Below, piece after piece: positions 59,557-64,000 of a stretch of 64,000 nucleotides of DNA (its first letter is position 1; each line of letters begins with the position of its first letter). Origin of the DNA: Cellulosimicrobium sp. ES-005 (GTDB lineage Bacteria > Actinomycetota > Actinomycetes > Actinomycetales > Cellulomonadaceae); the NCBI RefSeq assembly GCF_040448685.1, contig NZ_CP159290.1, positions 310,001-374,000 on the forward strand, read 5' to 3'. Below the pieces are notes generated by a model. That model made no database searches and had not been told where the DNA came from. It saw only the letters and a program-made list of their open reading frames with translations. The position numbers and the translations under genes are program-made.

Positions 59557-62151
59557 ATGAGTGCCGACACGCCTGACGGGCGGCGCCGGGGGAGGCTGAC
59601 GGTCTACCTCGGCGCCGCGCCGGGCGTCGGCAAGACGTTCGCGATGCTCGACGAGGCGCACCGTCGCCGGTCCCGCGGGACCGACGTCGTGGTGGGCCTC
59701 GTCGAGACGCACGGGCGCCCGGCCACGGCGGCGAAGATCGGCGACCTCGAGGTGGTCCCGCGCCGCGCCGTCGGGCACCGGGGCGTCGAGCTCACCGAGC
59801 TCGACGTCGACGCCGTCGTCGCACGCGACCCGGACGTCGCGCTCGTCGACGAGCTCGCCCACACGAACGCGCCGGGCTCGCGCCACGCCAAGCGGTGGCA
59901 GGACGTGCACGACCTGCTGGCGGCCGGGATCGACGTCGTGACGACGGTGAACGTGCAGCACCTGGAGTCGCTCACGGAGGACGTCGAGGCGATCACGGGG
60001 GTGCGGCAGCGCGAGACCGTCCCCGACCACGTGGTGCGCGAGGCCGACCAGATCCAGCTCGTCGACCTCTCGCCCCAGGCGCTGCGGCGGCGGCTCGCGC
60101 ACGGGAACGTGTACCGGGCCGAGCAGATCGACGCGTCGCTGTCCTCGTACTTCCGCGAGGGCAACCTCACGGCGCTGCGCGAGCTCGCGCTCCTGTGGCT
60201 CGCGGACCGCGTCGACGACGCCCTCACGCGGTACCGCGCCGACCACGCGATCTCCGGGACGTGGCCGGCGCGCGAGCGCGTCGTCGTGGCCGTGACCGGC
60301 GGCCCCGAGAGCGCGACGCTGCTGCGCCGCGGCGCCCGCATCGCCGAGCGCGCGGCGGGGTCCGAGCTCCTCGCCGTGCACGTGCTCGCGACCGACGGGC
60401 TGCCCACGGCCTCGCCCGCGGCGATCGCCGCCGACCGCGCCCTCGTCGAGTCCCTCGGCGGGACGTTCCACACCGTCGTGGGGGAGGACGTCGCGTCGGC
60501 CGTCGTCGACTTCGCGCACGGCGCGAACGCGACGATGGTGGTCGTCGGCGTCTCGCGGCGCTCGCGGTGGCGCGAGGCGTTCCTCGGGTCCACGAGCGCG
60601 GAGATCGCCCGGCTCTCGGGCTCGCTCGACGTGCACCTCGTGACGCACGAGCGGGCCCGGTCGGGACGGGTCGCGCGGCGCGGCTGGAGCCCGTTGTCCG
60701 CCCGGCGGCGCGTCGCGGGGTTCGTGCTCGCCGTCGCCGGCCCGGCGGGACTCACGGGCCTGCTCGACGCCGCCCGGGGAGCGGTCGGGCTGTCGACGCA
60801 GGTCATGCTCTTCCTGGCGCTGTCGGTCGGCGTCGCGCTCGTCGGCGGCATGTGGCCCGCGCTGGCCTGCGCCGTCGTCTCGTTCCTGTGCCTCAACTGG
60901 TTCTTCACGCCGCCCACGGGGCTGCTCACCGTGGCCGACCCGGAGAACCTGCTCGCCCTGCTCGTGTTCGTGCTCGTCGCGGCCGCGGTCGCGTCGGTCG
61001 TCGACCTCTCGGCCCGGCGCACGGTGCAGGCCTACCGGGCGCGGGCGGAGGCGTCGACCCTCGCCGCGCTGTCCCGCTCGGTCCTGTCCGGGGAGGACAC
61101 GGCCGAGGCCGTCGTCGGTCGGCTGGCCCAGACCTTCCAGCTCCGGCGGGTCGCGATCGAGGAGCGGTCGCGCGCGGACGGGCGCGGGCGCGAGTGGTCG
61201 ACCATCGCGGTCGCAGACCGCGCCGCCGACACCGGGGGGCCGGCCGGGAGCGGGTCCCGACGACGCCCCGGGGGCGATGACGAGACCCGGACCGTGGTGA
61301 GCGTCGACGACGACCTCCGGCTCGTGCTCGACGGCCGTCCGCTGCCCGCGGGCGACCGCCAGGTGCTCGAGGCGTTCGGCGCGCAGGCGGGCATCGTGCT
61401 GGAGTACCGCCGGCTGCGCGAGGAGGCGGCTCGAGCCGCCGTCCTGGCCGAGGCGGACGCGACCCGCACGGCGCTGCTCGCCGCCGTCTCGCACGACCTG
61501 CGCACCCCGCTCGCCGCGATCCGCGCCGCGGTCGACGGGCTGCGCTCGCCCGAGGCGGTCCTGGAGCCGCAGGACCGGACGGCGCTCGTCGAGACCGCGG
61601 CGTCCGAGACCGGGCGGCTCGAACAGCTCATCGACAACCTGCTCGACCTCTCGCGCCTGCAGACGGGCTCCGTCGCCCCGGTCCTGCGCGACGTCTCGCT
61701 CGAGGAGATCGTGCCGGTCGCGGTCGAGCCGCACGGCCCGCGCGTCGTGCTCGACGTGCCCGAGGACCTGCCGCTGGTGCGCACCGACCCCGGCCTGCTC
61801 GAGCGCGTCGTCGCGAACGTCGTCGCCAACGCGGTGCGGTTCGCGCCCCCGGGCGAGCCCGTCCGCGTCCGGGCGTCCGCCTCGGGCGGGATCGTCGAGG
61901 TGCGGGTCGTCGACCTCGGGCCCGGGGTGCCCGACGAGGCCAAGGAACGGATGTTCGAGTCCTTCCAGCGGCTCGGTGACGCTGCCGGCCACGGCGTCGG
62001 GCTCGGGCTCGCCGTCGCGCGCGGGTTCTCCCGCGCCGTCGGGGCGACCCTCGTCCCCGAGGACACCCCGGGCGGAGGCCTCACCATGGTCCTGACCGTC
62101 CCCGTCGCGCCGCGCGACGCGGCACGCCCCGAGCGGGAGGAGAGCGCGTGA
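59557..62151 (+). CDS. kdpD: KdpD, turgor/K+ sensor histidine kinase
   Basis: 864 residues. Residues about 10-220: KdpD N-terminal domain, RLTVYLGAAPGVGKTFAMLDEAHRR with Walker-A-like GVGKT, ALVDELAHTNAPGSRH. Residues about 240-365: Usp-like domain (VVVAVTGGPESATLLRRGARIAE). Four helices at about 385-485. A GAF-like segment precedes the kinase: H-box AVSHDLRTPLAAIRAAVDGLR (phospho-His), N-box VVANVVANAVRFAPPG, G-box DLGPGVPDEAKERMFE. Phosphorylates KdpE. ATG start; overlaps kdpE as GTGA. Confidence 0.97.
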   Translation: MSADTPDGRRRGRLTVYLGAAPGVGKTFAMLDEAHRRRSRGTDVVVGLVETHGRPATAAKIGDLEVVPRRAVGHRGVELTELDVDAVVARDPDVALVDELAHTNAPGSRHAKRWQDVHDLLAAGIDVVTTVNVQHLESLTEDVEAITGVRQRETVPDHVVREADQIQLVDLSPQALRRRLAHGNVYRAEQIDASLSSYFREGNLTALRELALLWLADRVDDALTRYRADHAISGTWPARERVVVAVTGGPESATLLRRGARIAERAAGSELLAVHVLATDGLPTASPAAIAADRALVESLGGTFHTVVGEDVASAVVDFAHGANATMVVVGVSRRSRWREAFLGSTSAEIARLSGSLDVHLVTHERARSGRVARRGWSPLSARRRVAGFVLAVAGPAGLTGLLDAARGAVGLSTQVMLFLALSVGVALVGGMWPALACAVVSFLCLNWFFTPPTGLLTVADPENLLALLVFVLVAAAVASVVDLSARRTVQAYRARAEASTLAALSRSVLSGEDTAEAVVGRLAQTFQLRRVAIEERSRADGRGREWSTIAVADRAADTGGPAGSGSRRRPGGDDETRTVVSVDDDLRLVLDGRPLPAGDRQVLEAFGAQAGIVLEYRRLREEAARAAVLAEADATRTALLAAVSHDLRTPLAAIRAAVDGLRSPEAVLEPQDRTALVETAASETGRLEQLIDNLLDLSRLQTGSVAPVLRDVSLEEIVPVAVEPHGPRVVLDVPEDLPLVRTDPGLLERVVANVVANAVRFAPPGEPVRVRASASGGIVEVRVVDLGPGVPDEAKERMFESFQRLGDAAGHGVGLGLAVARGFSRAVGATLVPEDTPGGGLTMVLTVPVAPRDAARPEREESA

Positions 62152-62846
62152 GCGACGACCCGGCGACCCACCACGTCCTCGTCGTCGACGACGACCCCGG
62201 CCTGCTGCGCGCCATCGCCATCACGCTGCGCACGCACGGCTGGCGGGTGAGCACCGCCACGTCGGGCGGGGCGGGCATCGACCTCGTCGCGACGGACACG
62301 CCCGACGTCATCCTCCTCGACCTCGGTCTGCCCGACCTCAGCGGCTTCGACGTCATCCGCGCGGTGCGCGCGTGGAGCACCGTGCCGATCGTCGTGCTCT
62401 CCGCCCGCCACCTCGGCGACGACAAGGTCGACGCGCTCGACGCCGGCGCCGACGACTACGTCACCAAGCCGTTCGCGATGCCCGAGCTCATGGCGCGGCT
62501 GCGGGCCGCCGTGCGGCGGTCGACGGGCACCGCCCGGGACGGGTCCGCCGTCGTCGAGGCGGGCGACCTGCACATCGACCTCGCCCGCCGCCGCCTCCTG
62601 CGCGGCGGCGTCGAGGTGCGGCTGAGCCCCACCGAGTGGGCCCTGCTCGAGATCCTCGTCGCGCAGCGCGGGCGGGTCGTGGAGCGCGAGCACCTCCTGC
62701 GCGAGGTGTGGGGGCCGACCGCGACGCGCGACACCCACTACCTGCGGGTCTACCTCGCGCAGCTCCGCCGCAAGATCGAGGACGACCCGGCGGCCCCGCG
62801 CCACCTCATCACGAGCCCCGGCATCGGCTACCGGTTCGAGGAGTGA
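62148..62846 (+). CDS. kdpE: KdpE, response regulator of the Kdp system
   Basis: 232 residues. Receiver: HVLVVDDDPGLLRAIAITLRTHGW, phospho-acceptor Asp in VILLDLGLPDLSGFDVIRAVR, Lys in DYVTKPFAMPELMARLR. OmpR-type winged helix: LSPTEWALLEILVAQRGRVVEREHLLREVWGP, HYLRVYLAQLRRKIE, ITSPGIGYRFEE. The 11-bp-spaced repeats at 54581-54619 are its probable target. The 3' end overlaps the convergent next gene by 19 bp. Confidence 0.97.
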   Translation: MSDDPATHHVLVVDDDPGLLRAIAITLRTHGWRVSTATSGGAGIDLVATDTPDVILLDLGLPDLSGFDVIRAVRAWSTVPIVVLSARHLGDDKVDALDAGADDYVTKPFAMPELMARLRAAVRRSTGTARDGSAVVEAGDLHIDLARRRLLRGGVEVRLSPTEWALLEILVAQRGRVVEREHLLREVWGPTATRDTHYLRVYLAQLRRKIEDDPAAPRHLITSPGIGYRFEE

Positions 62847-63670
62847 CCCGCCGCGTCGTCGACGAGGCGCGCCAGCTCGCGCACGACGGCGCCCGGCAGC
62901 GCGGGCGGGAACAGCAGCGCCCGCTGCAGCTCGCCCGCGCGCCAGCCGTCGCACGCGAGCGCGGCGAGCACGAGCGACGACGGCGCGCCCTCCTCGCGCC
63001 ACGCGCGCAGCACGAGCGCGTGCACCTCGTGCTGCCCCTCCGGGACGTCGTCGCGCGCGACGCCGCCGAGCGCGTACAGGCGCAGGAGCGCCGCGGCCTT
63101 GCGCGAGTCGTCCAGCGCCGCGACGGACGCGGCCACCGCCGCGCGCGACGGGTCGAGGCGCAGCGGGGACAGGTCGTCGAACCCGGACTGCAGCACCTCG
63201 AGCGCGACGTCGTCGACCAGCGTCTCCGCGTCGCCGAACATCGCCAGCAGCGTGGACTCGCTGCGGTCGCAGCGGCGCGCGACCGCGGCGAGCGTGAGGT
63301 TGTCGACACCCTCCTCGAGCGCGACCCGCAGGACGGCGTCCACGAGCGGGCGCTCGTCGTCGCGGAACGGGTCCTCGTCGAGGTCCACGTCGCGGAAGAC
63401 GACGGCGCTCGCGGGCGGCCGCACGTCCGCGTACCGGGAGAGGTCGCCGAGCAGGTCCTCCCACTCGGCCTCCGTGAGCGCGTACGCGTCCTGGTAGAGG
63501 CCGAGCCACGTCCCCTCGAGCGCGAGCGCCGCGACCCACGTGCGCGGGTCGGGGACGCCGGAGCCGCCGTCCGGCGCCGGGCTCGGCTCCTGGGTGGGGA
63601 TCGCGGCGACCCACTCGTGCAGGGTGGCCCTGGCCGAGCGCGTCGCGTCGCTCTGGTCGGGCGTGGACAT
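62828..63670 (-). CDS. TetR-like protein with N-terminal extension
   Basis: 280 residues. Residues about 100-155 form an HTH region similar to TetR: DERPLVDAVLRVALEEGVDNLTLAAVARRCDRSESTLLAMFGDAETLV. Before it are about 95 residues (VAAIPTQEPSP, TWVAALALEGTWLGLYQDAYALTEAEWEDLLGDLSRY) with no recognised fold; usual TetR proteins begin with the HTH. ATG 63670 has GGAGGTGA at correct spacing; an ATG at 63679 is less well placed. Overlaps kdpE's 3' end. Confidence 0.8.
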   Translation of the reverse strand: MSTPDQSDATRSARATLHEWVAAIPTQEPSPAPDGGSGVPDPRTWVAALALEGTWLGLYQDAYALTEAEWEDLLGDLSRYADVRPPASAVVFRDVDLDEDPFRDDERPLVDAVLRVALEEGVDNLTLAAVARRCDRSESTLLAMFGDAETLVDDVALEVLQSGFDDLSPLRLDPSRAAVAASVAALDDSRKAAALLRLYALGGVARDDVPEGQHEVHALVLRAWREEGAPSSLVLAALACDGWRAGELQRALLFPPALPGAVVRELARLVDDAAGHSSNR

Positions 63671-63732
63671 GACCGTCACCTCCGTGGTCGGGCACAGTGG
63701 ACCGAGCCTATCCGGAGGCCCCCACGGCGACG

Positions 63733-63822
63733 CGAGGTAGAGCCCTGGTCCGCCGAGGTAGAGGCGTGGTCAGGGCACGGGCCGACCAGGCCTCTACCTC
63801 GCGCTACCAGGCCTCTACCTCG
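63733..63822. repeat. CGAGGTAGAG repeat locus D (two inverted pairs)
   Basis: CGAGGTAGAG at 63733-63742 and 63754-63763, then CTCTACCTCG at 63792-63801 and 63813-63822. Units are about 21 bp, with CCAGG next to the core as in locus B. Between the TetR-like gene start and the ABC permease stop codon, which begins 4 bp after the last copy. Confidence 0.88.
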
Positions 63823-63825
63823 GCG

Positions 63826-64000
63826 TCACGGGCGGGGGACGTCGCGGCGGCGGAAGCCCGCGAGGCCCAGCGCGACGAGCGCGACGGCGAGGAGCGTGAG
63901 CCAGACGAACGGCCACGGCTCGACGTCCGCCCCGGGGAGCTGGGGGACGTGCCAGAACGGGGAGACGCCGCTGGCCCACGACGGCAGGTCGAGCAGGGCG
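63826..64000 (-). CDS. ABC transporter permease, C-terminal fragment at window edge
   Basis: 58 residues visible, the 5' part lies beyond the window. ALLDLPSWASGVSPFWHVPQ, then ADVEPWPFVWLTLLAVALVALGLAGFRRRDV: one membrane helix then the Phe-Arg-Arg-Arg-Asp ending common to ABC-2 type exporter permeases. The repeat locus D abuts its stop codon. Confidence 0.7.
   Translation of the reverse strand, partial: ALLDLPSWASGVSPFWHVPQLPGADVEPWPFVWLTLLAVALVALGLAGFRRRDVPRP

Noticed and set aside
58720-61992. 1090-codon minus-strand open frame over kdpB-kdpC-kdpD
   Set aside because: Opposite strand of well-recognised Kdp proteins; no motifs, biased Arg/Asp/His composition.

Overview
The window is very GC-rich, densely packed actinobacterial DNA: GTG starts, 4-bp ATGA/GTGA overlaps, a DtxR-type iron box, DUF2510 and LytR_C proteins, Hen1/Pnkp RNA repair. 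The extracellular chitinase, a chitin-binding protein and a GH81 beta-1,3-glucanase suggest a soil or plant-debris Micrococcales of the Cellulosimicrobium / Cellulomonas / Promicromonospora type. The genus is an inference from gene content, not from a marker gene.

Layout. 0-5.6 kb: the end of a secreted chitin-binding protein, an SDR oxidoreductase, a winged-helix regulator behind a possible cysteine leader peptide, upp, tadA and a sirtuin. 5.6-7.7 kb: an IS110-family element next to short dispersed repeats. 7.7-11.5 kb: a three-gene minus-strand operon (DUF4956 membrane protein, VTC-fold protein, Cthe_2159-like lipoprotein). 11.6-13.5 kb: an iron-regulated siderophore uptake pair. 13.6-18.7 kb: a genomic island beside tRNA-Ser(CGA), with a dead tyrosine integrase and a visibly lower-GC two-gene operon: an IF2_N/STAND-like ATPase followed by a HEPN-motif protein. 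18.7-31 kb: L-lactate dehydrogenase, GH18 chitinase, two PAP2 phosphatases, RidA, Nudix, thiolase, acyl-CoA dehydrogenase, and a PnuC-like transporter behind an FMN riboswitch. 31-36 kb: TetR and the Hen1-Pnkp operon. 36-44 kb: a WXG100-like protein with a repeat tail, TetR and a divergent ABC exporter with palindromic operators, two luciferase-like oxidoreductases and small enzymes. 44-49 kb: a beta-glucan operon (GT2 synthase, HlyD-like adaptor, GH81 lipoprotein). 49-54.5 kb: an NCS2 permease, an AbiEi/DUF559-type protein, GNAT, LytR_C, a VapB-like protein and DUF389. 54.6-62.8 kb: a complete kdpFABC-DE potassium operon. 62.8-64 kb: a TetR-like protein and the end of an ABC permease.

How it works together. 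Much of the window is envelope and environment biology: polymer hydrolysis and synthesis, iron and riboflavin uptake, potassium scavenging, RNA repair. Two kinds of signal stand out. First, the island operon at 14.6-17.5 kb has the layout expected of an uncharacterised defence or toxin module: a P-loop signalling ATPase carrying a translation-factor-like N-terminal domain, translationally coupled to a HEPN protein. Second, intergenic regions carry several families of short inverted or tandem repeats. The clearest is the decamer CGAGGTAGAG / CTCTACCTCG, clustered at four loci and always between genes; a second is a roughly 60-bp palindrome around GAACCCGGGATC.
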